Origin: an uncultured Clostridia bacterium
GTDB lineage: Bacteria; Bacillota; Clostridia; Christensenellales; Borkfalkiaceae
Direction of reading: 5' to 3'
NCBI GenBank assembly: GCA_944327625.1
Contig: CALVHL010000010.1
Coordinates: forward strand, 1 to 64,000
Length of the DNA stretch: 64,000 nucleotides
Position 1 is the first letter of the stretch; every line of letters starts with the position of its first letter. Below the pieces are notes generated by a model. That model was not told the DNA's origin. It was given only the letters and a program-made list of their open reading frames with translations, and did no database searches. This document shows positions 34,338-41,681 of the stretch, piece after piece. Position numbers and translations under genes: made by a program.

Positions 34338-35186
34338 TCAGTCGTGAATGAACAGCACGCCGAGCGTGTTCCTGCCGCAGTGCGAGGTTATTATGCTGCC
34401 CGCAACCGTGACGATGACCTCCTTGAAGTCGAACAGTTCGGAGACCATCTTCTTGGCGAGTTCGACGAGCGATTCGTCCGCAGAGCTGTGCGTTATGAAA
34501 CAGCGCGTCTTGTCGTAGGTGCGGTATTCCTCGTGCAGGTCGGTGATATACGTCCTGACGCAGCGCTCTATGCTGCCCGCATACTTCTTCTTGGCGATGA
34601 GCTGACCGTCGGCATTTTCGGCGATGAGCGGGTGCAGTTTGAGCACCTTTGCGCCGAGCAGCGCGGCGAGCGAGCACCTGCCGCCCTTGTGCAGATAGTC
34701 GAGCGAGTCGGGCACGAACGAGGTATTGACGAACGGGCGGAGCGCGTTGACCGTCTTGACTATGTCCGCCGCGTTATGCCCCTCCGCCGCGAGGTCGCAG
34801 GCTTTGAGCACGAGCAAGCCCTGCCCCGTCGAGAGCGCGTGGCTGTCTACGACGAATACCTTGCCCTTGAACGCCTCCGCCGCCTTGCTTGCCGCGTTGT
34901 ACGAGGAGGACGCGAGCGAGGATATGTTGAAGTGAATGAGCGCGTCATACCCTTCGAGATTTTCGGTAAAGAACGAGGTATATCCGTCGACCGAGCCCGC
35001 CGCCGTCTTGGGGAGGTTGCCCGTCTGACTTACGTAGTCGAATATGTCCTGCGGCACGATCTCTATGCCGTCCTTGAAGCTCTTTTCGCCGAGCACCACC
35101 GTAAGGGGGAATATGCCCACATTGTACTTGGCTATGAGTTCGTCGCCGAGGTCGCAGGTAGAATCTGCCGTAATTTTTATCTTCAT
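34338..35186 (-). CDS. DegV family fatty-acid-binding protein (second copy)
   Basis: A 282-residue DegV protein with the family motifs ITADSTCDLGDEL, LPKTAAGSV, HFNISSLASSSYNAA, VVDSHALSTGQGLLV, YLHKGGRCS and SIITSHCGRNTLGVLF. It is diverged from the copy at 17982, so the two probably bind different acyl chains for phospholipid synthesis. The ATG at 35186 was chosen because AAGGTGAG lies 5 nt before it; an in-frame ATG 6 codons upstream has no such site. Confidence 0.9.
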   Translation of the reverse strand: MKIKITADSTCDLGDELIAKYNVGIFPLTVVLGEKSFKDGIEIVPQDIFDYVSQTGNLPKTAAGSVDGYTSFFTENLEGYDALIHFNISSLASSSYNAASKAAEAFKGKVFVVDSHALSTGQGLLVLKACDLAAEGHNAADIVKTVNALRPFVNTSFVPDSLDYLHKGGRCSLAALLGAKVLKLHPLIAENADGQLIAKKKYAGSIERCVRTYITDLHEEYRTYDKTRCFITHSSADESLVELAKKMVSELFDFKEVIVTVAGSIITSHCGRNTLGVLFIHD

Positions 35187-35234
35187 TTTTCTCACCTTCC
35201 GCAATTTTCTTGCGTTTATTTTAGTAGCTTCTAC

Positions 35235-35263
35235 ATTATAACATTATTTTCCGACAATTGCAA
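35235..35263 (-). promoter_or_regulatory. Promoter of the second degV gene
   Basis: On the minus strand TTGCAA (35258-35263), a 17-bp spacer and TATAAT (35235-35240). Confidence 0.7.
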
Positions 35264-35290
35264 GAGCCTGAACGAAATGTATGGACAGCA

Positions 35291-35314
35291 AAAAGGGGGC
35301 GTATTACACGCCCC
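35291..35314 (-). terminator. Terminator of the deacetylase gene
   Basis: A 7-bp stem (35296-35302 with 35308-35314), then CCTTTTTG on the minus strand. Confidence 0.65.
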
Positions 35315-35326
35315 GCATATAAAAAA

Positions 35327-36166
35327 TTATTCTTCGTACTGTGCGCACGGCGTGAACCTGACGCACCCGCCTGCGGGCACTTTGTAGGTTTCGCCGCGTA
35401 TTTCCAGCCAGACGTCGAGCGCCGAGGGGTTGAATACCCTTTCGCCGTCGACCGAAAAGACGAGCTTTCTGTACGCCTCGGTATAGGCGCATATCTCGCC
35501 GTTGGTCGCAAACCAGATATCCTCGCGCCCCGAAAGGCTTTGGGCAAGCTTTTCGATTATCTGCCAGTTGTCGTTATCGTCGAACTCGTAGGAGTGCCCC
35601 CATACGTAAAGCAGCCACGGCTCTCTGTTCTTGAACTCGTCAAGCGGCGATTTCTTAATAAACGCCTCCGCAAGTTCGTTCAGCCGCGCGTCGGCGTGGT
35701 GGCAGGTCGGGTGCCATTCGAGGAAGTCCGAGGGTATGCCAAAGTCGTAAGTCGGCGTCGTCGCCCGCGCGTAGCTTATGCCGAGCGTTTTTAAAAGCGA
35801 CTTTATCTCCTCGTTATAGCCGTTATAAGCGTAAGCCATGCCCGTGACTATGCGGCCGAACTTTTCTTCGAGATAGGCGCGGCAGGAGAGTATTTCGCTT
35901 GCCGCCTCGGGCAGGCTGACCTTGTTTAAAAAGACGTGGCGCGCGCCGTGGACGGCTATTTCCTGCCCGCAGCCTGCAAAGGTTTCCGCCGTCTGCTCCT
36001 CGTCCATCCGATCGTGCCAGTTGGCGCAGTCGAACAGCTGAGAGTTGAGGTTGAAAGTGCCTTTGAGCGCGTACTTTTCAAATATCTTCAACAGCTTCTT
36101 ATCCGCCTTGACGCCGTCGTCGTAGCTGAAAGTTACGGCTTTGGCGCGGCCTTCGGGGAAGCGCAT
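35327..36166 (-). CDS. Polysaccharide deacetylase family protein
   Basis: A 279-residue NodB-fold protein. TFSYDDGVKADKKLLKIFEKY holds the metal-binding Asp pair, and IAVHGARHVFLN corresponds to the HxxxH metal motif in altered form. WLLYVWGHSYEFDD gives the last catalytic His. There is no signal peptide, so it may act inside the cell or on small glycans. The ATG at 36166 was chosen because AAGGA lies 7 nt before it; longer in-frame starts read through the end of the upstream MATE gene. It follows that gene by 10 bp. Confidence 0.85.
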   Translation of the reverse strand: MRFPEGRAKAVTFSYDDGVKADKKLLKIFEKYALKGTFNLNSQLFDCANWHDRMDEEQTAETFAGCGQEIAVHGARHVFLNKVSLPEAASEILSCRAYLEEKFGRIVTGMAYAYNGYNEEIKSLLKTLGISYARATTPTYDFGIPSDFLEWHPTCHHADARLNELAEAFIKKSPLDEFKNREPWLLYVWGHSYEFDDNDNWQIIEKLAQSLSGREDIWFATNGEICAYTEAYRKLVFSVDGERVFNPSALDVWLEIRGETYKVPAGGCVRFTPCAQYEE

Positions 36167-36176
36167 ATATTTTTCC

Positions 36177-37754
36177 TTAAACATCTGACGGAATATCATC
36201 TCTTTCCTCCGCGCCGTCTTCGCAAGACGAAGCGCCGTCGTCGCCGCCAGCAGGTGCGCTCTCGGACGCAACTATCGTCTGTCCGTCGCCGCCAGCGCCT
36301 GCCAAAGCGGGCTGTTCGGCGGGTTCGCGTATGAGCCCCGAAGCCTTCTTCCACCTGCCCGTCAGAAGCCTTGCGTTAAAGAGTATCGAGCGCAGTACCC
36401 AGTCGGCGCACATACCTATCCAATAGCCCATCGCGCCCAGCTGAGGCAGTCCGGGGATCTTGTCGGTGGTCAGAAGGAAGCACAGCCCCACCCTCATTAA
36501 GATCATCGAGGTTATCGCGCTGTACATTACGTACTTGACGTCGCTCGTCGCCTTCAGTATCGAAGGGCTGGTGAAGGACAGCGGATATGTAAAGAACTGG
36601 AAGCTCAGGCAGAAATACAGGCAGTGCAGACCTATTCTCTGTGCCTCGGCGCTGTACCCGAACAGCTGCACGAGCCAGTGCGCGGTGCTCATTATGAGCC
36701 CGACGCATATAGCGTTGGAGAGGTAGGATATTATAAACATCTTCTTCATATAATACCTTACCTGATCGGCGTCGCCCGTGCCGACCGCCTGACCGATTAC
36801 CGTCAGACAGGACGTGCCTACGCCGCTGCCGACGACCGAAGCTATGTTGTTTATCTGGTTGGCAATCGAGTTGCCGTTACCCTGATAGTTTATCTTCATT
36901 ATCTCGCCGCCGACTTCGACTTCCTGAACATAGCAGCCGACGTTGACGAAGGACACCGTCATGAGCTTGCCGAGCTGGAAAAGACAGCTCTCTATGCCGC
37001 TCGGTATGGCGAGATGGAGTATCTTTTTGAGCATCGGCCAGTCGAAGCGGAATTTGCCGAACAGCCCGACGCATACGACGTTCTTCTTCTGCCCCAAGAG
37101 ACAGAGCATGAATATCGCGGGTATGGCGCGGCAGATGAGCGTTGCAAGCCCCGCGCCGAGTATGCCCATATTGAGCGCGAACAGGAATATTGCGTTCATT
37201 CCGGCGTTCAGAAGGCAGCTTATAGCCGCGCTCATCATCGTCGAGAAACTGCGCCGCTGAACCCTTAAAAGCGAAGCGCAGGCATTGAAAAGACCAATGA
37301 ACGGGAACGACGCAGCCGTCACATAGAAATATATGCGCTGACTTGCGAAGGCGTTTTCGCTTACTTCGCCGAAAAAGAGCTTTAAAATGGGATAGTTGAG
37401 CGCAAGGCACAGAGCTGCTATGACGAGCGAGGCAATGACGACGAGCATGAGCATCTGCTTTGCGCTCTTGTTGGCGTTCTCCTTTTCGCCCGCGCCGAGG
37501 TATTGCGAAGTGATAATCGCGCCGCCCGTCGCAAACGCCGAGAACAGCTGAATTATCAGGTTGTTTACCTGGTCGACGTTGGACACCGCAAGCCCCGCGT
37601 TGCCGTCCGCGTCTATCCACGAAACCATCATATTGTCGATAAGACCGAGCGAAGTAGAGAAAATCTGCTCGATTACTATCGGCAATACCAGCCACAGAAG
37701 TTGCTTGCCCGTAAAGAGCGTATACTTCTTTCTGATTTTTACGTTTTGTTGCAT
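36177..37754 (-). CDS. MATE family efflux transporter (second copy)
   Basis: A 525-residue exporter with about 12 helices. YTLFTGKQLLWLVLPIVIEQ followed by LGLIDNMMVSWID is the MATE N-terminal pattern. The last 55 residues or so form a hydrophilic Ala/Glu/Asp-rich tail that is not part of the transporter core. The ATG at 37754 has GGGGTG 6 nt upstream; an upstream ATG would start inside the promoter. It is cotranscribed with the deacetylase. It is distant from the copy at 1196 and the substrate is unknown. Confidence 0.9.
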   Translation of the reverse strand: MQQNVKIRKKYTLFTGKQLLWLVLPIVIEQIFSTSLGLIDNMMVSWIDADGNAGLAVSNVDQVNNLIIQLFSAFATGGAIITSQYLGAGEKENANKSAKQMLMLVVIASLVIAALCLALNYPILKLFFGEVSENAFASQRIYFYVTAASFPFIGLFNACASLLRVQRRSFSTMMSAAISCLLNAGMNAIFLFALNMGILGAGLATLICRAIPAIFMLCLLGQKKNVVCVGLFGKFRFDWPMLKKILHLAIPSGIESCLFQLGKLMTVSFVNVGCYVQEVEVGGEIMKINYQGNGNSIANQINNIASVVGSGVGTSCLTVIGQAVGTGDADQVRYYMKKMFIISYLSNAICVGLIMSTAHWLVQLFGYSAEAQRIGLHCLYFCLSFQFFTYPLSFTSPSILKATSDVKYVMYSAITSMILMRVGLCFLLTTDKIPGLPQLGAMGYWIGMCADWVLRSILFNARLLTGRWKKASGLIREPAEQPALAGAGGDGQTIVASESAPAGGDDGASSCEDGAEERDDIPSDV

Positions 37755-37778
37755 TTCACACCCCACACTGTATGCCAT

Positions 37779-37807
37779 ATTATATAATATAATACTAAAA
37801 ATGTAAA
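37779..37807 (-). promoter_or_regulatory. Promoter of the second MATE gene
   Basis: On the minus strand TTTACA (37802-37807), a 17-bp spacer and TATAAT (37779-37784). Confidence 0.75.
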
Positions 37808-37824
37808 GAATGCGGCGGCATTGG

Positions 37825-37853
37825 TTGACACTTTTTCTATTAGTATTTATAAT
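37825..37853 (+). promoter_or_regulatory. Promoter of the YitT-family gene
   Basis: TTGACA (37825-37830), a 17-bp spacer and TATAAT (37848-37853). Its position rules out an in-frame start at 37821. Confidence 0.88.
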
Positions 37854-37901
37854 GTATCCGTCAGCAACGCACAAAATAAACGAATAACAGGAAACCGCAG
37901 A

Positions 37902-38834
37902 ATGAAGAACGCACCCGCAAAAAAAGTTGCCCCGCCCGACAAGAGGGCGGCGGTATTCTACCAGATTAAAAAATATGCGATAATCACGCTCGGGTGCATA
38001 ATCTACTCGCTCGGCATCTCGCTTTTCATCGAGCCCGCAAACCTCTCCTCGGGCGGCATGACGGGTATTTCGCTAATCATAAACGCCCTGACCGACATTC
38101 CCACGGGCTACCTCCTCATCATGCTGAATATTCCCGTGTTCATAATCGGCTTTATCTGCTTCGGCTGGGCGTTCCTGCTGTCGACGGGCTACGCGACGAC
38201 CGTATCTTCGCTCCTCATGGCGCTGTGGTCGCAATTATTCGGCGAAAAGGGCTATAACCTGCTGCCCTTTACCGACAACATAATCGTCAACACCGTGACG
38301 GGCGGCGTGCTGTTCGGCATAGGAATGGGGCTGATTTTCAGAATGGGCGCGTCGACGGGCGGCACGGACATATTCGTCAAGCTTTTAAGGCGGCGCTTCC
38401 GCTATATGAAGACGGGCATGATTTCGCTTTTCAGCGACATGACGATAGTGCTCTGCTCGCTGTTCGTTCACCCCGACATAGAGACGCTGTTCTACACCGC
38501 GCTTTCGGTGGTCATATTCACGCTCGTTTTCGACTGGGTGCTGTACGGCGGCAATACCGCCAAGATGGTATTCGTCATCTCGTCGGGCGAACGCGCCGAA
38601 AAGATCTGCGAGAGGGTACTTAACGAAGTAGACAGCGGCGCGACCTTCATAGACGCGCAGGGCGCGTACAGCAGGGAGAACAAGCGCATACTGCTGTGCG
38701 TCATAAAGCCCATACTCTACCCCCGCCTGCGCGACGTCGTCAAGGAGGAGGACAAGAGCGCGTTTATGATAGTCTCCTCCGCAAAGGAGATTTACGGGCA
38801 GGGCTATAAGAACCAGGACGACGCCGAACTTTAA
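37902..38834 (+). CDS. YitT family membrane protein
   Basis: A 310-residue protein. Five or six helices (about 20-220) include LGISLFIEPANLSSGGMTGIS and GASTGGTDIFVKLLRR, the YitT signatures. A C-terminal DUF2179 domain (about 222-300) includes VFVISSGERAEKICERVLNEV and GAYSRENKRILLCVIKP. The molecular role of the family is unsettled. AGGA lies 9 nt before the ATG at 37902. It diverges from the second MATE operon and ends at a strong terminator. Confidence 0.92.
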   Translation: MKNAPAKKVAPPDKRAAVFYQIKKYAIITLGCIIYSLGISLFIEPANLSSGGMTGISLIINALTDIPTGYLLIMLNIPVFIIGFICFGWAFLLSTGYATTVSSLLMALWSQLFGEKGYNLLPFTDNIIVNTVTGGVLFGIGMGLIFRMGASTGGTDIFVKLLRRRFRYMKTGMISLFSDMTIVLCSLFVHPDIETLFYTALSVVIFTLVFDWVLYGGNTAKMVFVISSGERAEKICERVLNEVDSGATFIDAQGAYSRENKRILLCVIKPILYPRLRDVVKEEDKSAFMIVSSAKEIYGQGYKNQDDAEL

Positions 38835-38848
38835 TCAAAGACGTAATG

Positions 38849-38885
38849 CGGCGCGCGCCGATTTCTCGGCGCGCGCCGTTTTTTT
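38849..38885 (+). terminator. Terminator of the YitT-family gene
   Basis: A perfect 13-bp stem (38849-38861 with 38866-38878), TTTC loop, then seven T. Confidence 0.95.
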
Positions 38886-38890
38886 ATTAT

Positions 38891-38914
38891 CTAAGGCATA
38901 TATGCGGGGCAACC
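38891..38914. repeat. Dispersed GCATATATGC repeat, copy 6
   Basis: Exact core at 38896-38905, followed by GGGGCAACC. Confidence 0.6.
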
Positions 38915-38959
38915 GTAAAAAACGCTCCGACTGACCGAAAAGTGCGAAAAGCGCATCGG

Positions 38960-38998
38960 CGCGGCATATATGCGGGCGAATAGTGCGATATATGCGCG
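38960..38998. repeat. Dispersed GCATATATGC repeat, copy 7 with a variant
   Basis: Exact core at 38964-38973 in a GCGGCATATATGCGGGCGAA context, followed by a GCGATATATGCGCGGGCGAA variant. Confidence 0.6.
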
Positions 38999-39010
38999 GG
39001 CGAAGCGCGA

Positions 39011-39044
39011 AAAAAGCGCCTGCGGCAGGAAGTGCCGCAGGCGC
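39011..39044 (-). terminator. Terminator of the iron alcohol dehydrogenase gene
   Basis: A perfect 12-bp stem (39016-39027 with 39033-39044); on the minus strand TTTTTTCG follows. Confidence 0.88.
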
Positions 39045-39094
39045 GGATAATCTTTAATCTTTGGGGGCGAACGAACGCCGCCCGAGGGGGAGCA

Positions 39095-40273
39095 TCAGAG
39101 CGCGGCCTTATAAATTTCGTACATATCGCGCTCTTTGAGGCGCATGCAGCTGCCCTTCACGCCGCCGCAGTTTTCGGCACAGCGGCGCGCCATCTCTCTG
39201 AGCTGCGCGTCGTCGAGCGTTATGCCCAGCTCACCTATCGAAGTGGGCAGACCTATCGAGCGGAACCACTCCTCCGTCGCCTCTATGCCCTTCATGGCTA
39301 TTTCTTCGCGCGTGCCGCTCGGGCGGACGCCCATTGCCTGAATGGCGAACGAATAGAACCTGCCGAGCGCGTCCTTGCAGACGTATCTCGCCCACGCGCC
39401 CCAGAGCGCGGTAAGCGCCGCGCCGTGCGCCACGTCGTAGAGCGCGGACAGCTCGTGCCCGAGCGTATGCGTCGCCCAGTCGCCCCCGTCGCCGCCGCAG
39501 CCCGTAAGCCCGTTGTGCGAGAGGCTGCCCGCCCACATTACGTTGGCGCGCGCCTCATAGTCCTCGGGGTTTTTAAGCAGCCGCTTGGAGCAGGCGACGA
39601 CCGTGCGCACTATGTCCTCGCCGATAGCGTCGGTAACTTTCATGGTCTCGCCGCCCGTCAGATAGCGCTCCATGGTGTGCATTGCTATGTCCGCGCAGCC
39701 GCAAGCCGTAGGATAGGGCGGCACGGAGAAGGTCAGAACGGGGTTCATTATGGCGAATACGGGGCGGGAAATTTCCGCCGTGCAGCCCTTCTTGACCTGT
39801 ATTCTGTCGTTGGTTATCACCGAGGAATTGCTCATTTCGCTGCCCGACGCGGCGAGGGTTAAGATGACGCCGACGGGCACGGTTGCGACGGGCTTTACCT
39901 TGCCGCTGTATATATCCCACGGCTGACCGTCGATTTTCAAAGCCATGCCTATCGCCTTGGCGCTGTCTATGACGCTGCCTCCGCCCACGGCTACGATGAA
40001 GTCTACGCCCTCCGCCTTGCAGAGCGCGACGCCCTCCTCGACGAGCGACAGACGGGGATTGGGCTTTACGCCGCCGAGTTCTACCGCGGCAACGCCCGCC
40101 TCCTCCAGCGACCAGCGCACCCTCGTCAGAAGTTCGCCTTTGAGCGCGCTGCCTCCGCCGTAATGAATGAGCGCCTTGGTTGCGCCGTATTGTTTCAGAA
40201 GCTCGCCCAGCCTGCCCTCGGAATTCTTGCCGAACACGACCTTAGTGGGCGCGCAATATACAAAATCGTACAT
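39095..40273 (-). CDS. Iron-containing alcohol dehydrogenase
   Basis: A 392-residue Fe-dependent NAD(P)H enzyme of the butanol dehydrogenase (BdhA/YugJ) branch. YDFVYCAPTKVVFGK is the usual start. GGGSVIDSAKAIG binds the cofactor. Metal ligands are expected in CGCADIAMHTMERY and in DWATHTLGHELSALYDVAHGAALT. It probably reduces aldehydes to alcohols during fermentation. The ATG at 40273 has AGGGGG 7 nt upstream; a longer frame runs through the promoter. Confidence 0.93.
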   Translation of the reverse strand: MYDFVYCAPTKVVFGKNSEGRLGELLKQYGATKALIHYGGGSALKGELLTRVRWSLEEAGVAAVELGGVKPNPRLSLVEEGVALCKAEGVDFIVAVGGGSVIDSAKAIGMALKIDGQPWDIYSGKVKPVATVPVGVILTLAASGSEMSNSSVITNDRIQVKKGCTAEISRPVFAIMNPVLTFSVPPYPTACGCADIAMHTMERYLTGGETMKVTDAIGEDIVRTVVACSKRLLKNPEDYEARANVMWAGSLSHNGLTGCGGDGGDWATHTLGHELSALYDVAHGAALTALWGAWARYVCKDALGRFYSFAIQAMGVRPSGTREEIAMKGIEATEEWFRSIGLPTSIGELGITLDDAQLREMARRCAENCGGVKGSCMRLKERDMYEIYKAAL

Positions 40274-40315
40274 ATATATCCCCCTGAGTATGGTTGTGCA
40301 ATTGCTTGCTAATCC

Positions 40316-40344
40316 ATTATACACCAATGCCGCGCAATAATCAA
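40316..40344 (-). promoter_or_regulatory. Promoter of the iron alcohol dehydrogenase gene
   Basis: On the minus strand TTGATT (40339-40344), a 17-bp spacer and TATAAT (40316-40321). Confidence 0.75.
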
Positions 40345-40365
40345 TACCCACTTTACTCATCTGCG

Positions 40366-40394
40366 TTGACTTTTTTTGCTCATTGTTCTATAAT
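40366..40394 (+). promoter_or_regulatory. Asparaginase promoter
   Basis: TTGACT (40366-40371), a 17-bp spacer and TATAAT (40389-40394). Confidence 0.82.
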
Positions 40395-40424
40395 CTTAAT
40401 GCTTTTTGCAGGGAGGTGACTTTT

Positions 40425-41438
40425 TTGACAAGCAGAATACTCGTCATTTTCACTGGCGGCACGATAGGCAGCGAACAGTCGGGAAGAACTGTCGGACTGA
40501 GCGAGTCCCGCCGCAGAATGTTGCTCGACAGCTATACTTCGACGGCGGGCAACGAGGTTGCGTTCGATCAGGTCGCGCCCATAAACGTGCTCAGCGAGAA
40601 TATGCAGAAGGAAGACCTCAAACGCCTTTACGACTGCGTCAAGGCGACCGACTGCGCGAAATACGACGGCGTAATAATAACCCACGGCACGGACACGCTG
40701 TGCTTTACTGTCAATTGGTTCAGCCAGGTGTTCTGCGACTTCCCCCTGCCGATAGTCTTCGTCTCGGCGCTCTATCCGCTCGCCGACAGCCGCAGCAACG
40801 GGCTTAAAAACTTCCGAGGGGCGGTCGACTTCATCGAAAGGGCGCAGCTCAAAGGCGTGTACTGCTCGTTCGCCAACGACAACGAGAACGTCAGGATTTA
40901 CCTTGCCTCCCGCCTCATCTATCCCGAGGAGGTAAACGGCTTCTACCACAGCGTCAAGGGCGCGCACCTTGCCGAGATAGTCGGCGACGAAGTGGTGTTC
41001 AACAGCTCGCACGACATTCCCACTCCCGAGGAAATAGCCGCGAATAATCCCGTCGCGCTCGGCCCGGCGCTGTCCGACAGGGTTATGCTCATAACCATGC
41101 GCTCGCTATTGAACTTCGACGTGTACGACTTCTTCCGCAACCGCCCGCTCGCCATAATCATAGAGCTGTCGCACAGCGGAACTATCTGCACGGTCGGTGA
41201 CGAACTCAACTTCCTCAACTTCGCCGCGCGGTGCGAAAAACAGCACATACCCGTCATAATTTCGCCCGTGATGAGCAGGGCGGGCGTGTATGCGTCGATG
41301 TCCTCGCTGCCCGAAAGCGTCAGGATAGCCTACGATATGACGATAGAGATGACGATAGTCAAGGTGATGTGCGCGCTCGGCGCGGGGCTGCCCGCCGACG
41401 CCTACCTCGACACCAACCTGTTTTTCGAGAAGCTATAA
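40425..41438 (+). CDS. ansA: Asparaginase (type I-like)
   Basis: A 337-residue amidohydrolase. LVIFTGGTIGS holds the first catalytic Thr (T13), and IITHGTDTLCFTVNW holds the second Thr-Asp pair. There is no signal peptide, so it is a cytoplasmic type I-like enzyme converting asparagine to aspartate and ammonia. The start is TTG at 40425, placed by GGGAGG 8 nt upstream. Upstream in-frame codons overlap the -10 box. The usual catalytic Lys region is SALYPLADSRSNGLKNFRGA, which is slightly altered from the common HDxxxAR form. Confidence 0.9.
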   Translation: MTSRILVIFTGGTIGSEQSGRTVGLSESRRRMLLDSYTSTAGNEVAFDQVAPINVLSENMQKEDLKRLYDCVKATDCAKYDGVIITHGTDTLCFTVNWFSQVFCDFPLPIVFVSALYPLADSRSNGLKNFRGAVDFIERAQLKGVYCSFANDNENVRIYLASRLIYPEEVNGFYHSVKGAHLAEIVGDEVVFNSSHDIPTPEEIAANNPVALGPALSDRVMLITMRSLLNFDVYDFFRNRPLAIIIELSHSGTICTVGDELNFLNFAARCEKQHIPVIISPVMSRAGVYASMSSLPESVRIAYDMTIEMTIVKVMCALGAGLPADAYLDTNLFFEKL

Positions 41439-41481
41439 CCGACAAAACCCCATTTTTGAAAAGATATTCAGCTATGCTTAT

Positions 41482-41504
41482 ACCGCCCGCGTCCTGCGGG
41501 CGGT
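41482..41504 (+). terminator. Asparaginase terminator
   Basis: A 9-bp GC stem (41482-41490 with 41496-41504), 5-nt loop, then TTATACATTTAT. Confidence 0.75.
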
Positions 41505-41582
41505 TTATACATTTATGCTGCATAATATCGCCCTTTTTGCGCCCTTTTCCGCATAAAAAACGGGGGTTATGCGGCTAAATAT

Positions 41583-41611
41583 TTGACTTTTACCAAACTA
41601 TATAATATAAT
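41583..41611 (+). promoter_or_regulatory. Promoter of the TlpA-lipoprotein operon
   Basis: TTGACT (41583-41588), a 17-bp spacer and TATAAT (41606-41611). A 5-bp shifted second TATAAT lies at 41601. Confidence 0.82.
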
Positions 41612-41681
41612 AGCTTTCGAGTTCAAATCTATAAAACAACTCCGCGGGCGCACGACGCGCGGCTGCGGAAAGAGGAAAAAC

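Noticed and set aside
34338-34677. A 114-codon overlapping frame within the second degV gene
   Set aside because: It is a shifted-frame shadow of degV with an Arg-rich composition and no independent signal.
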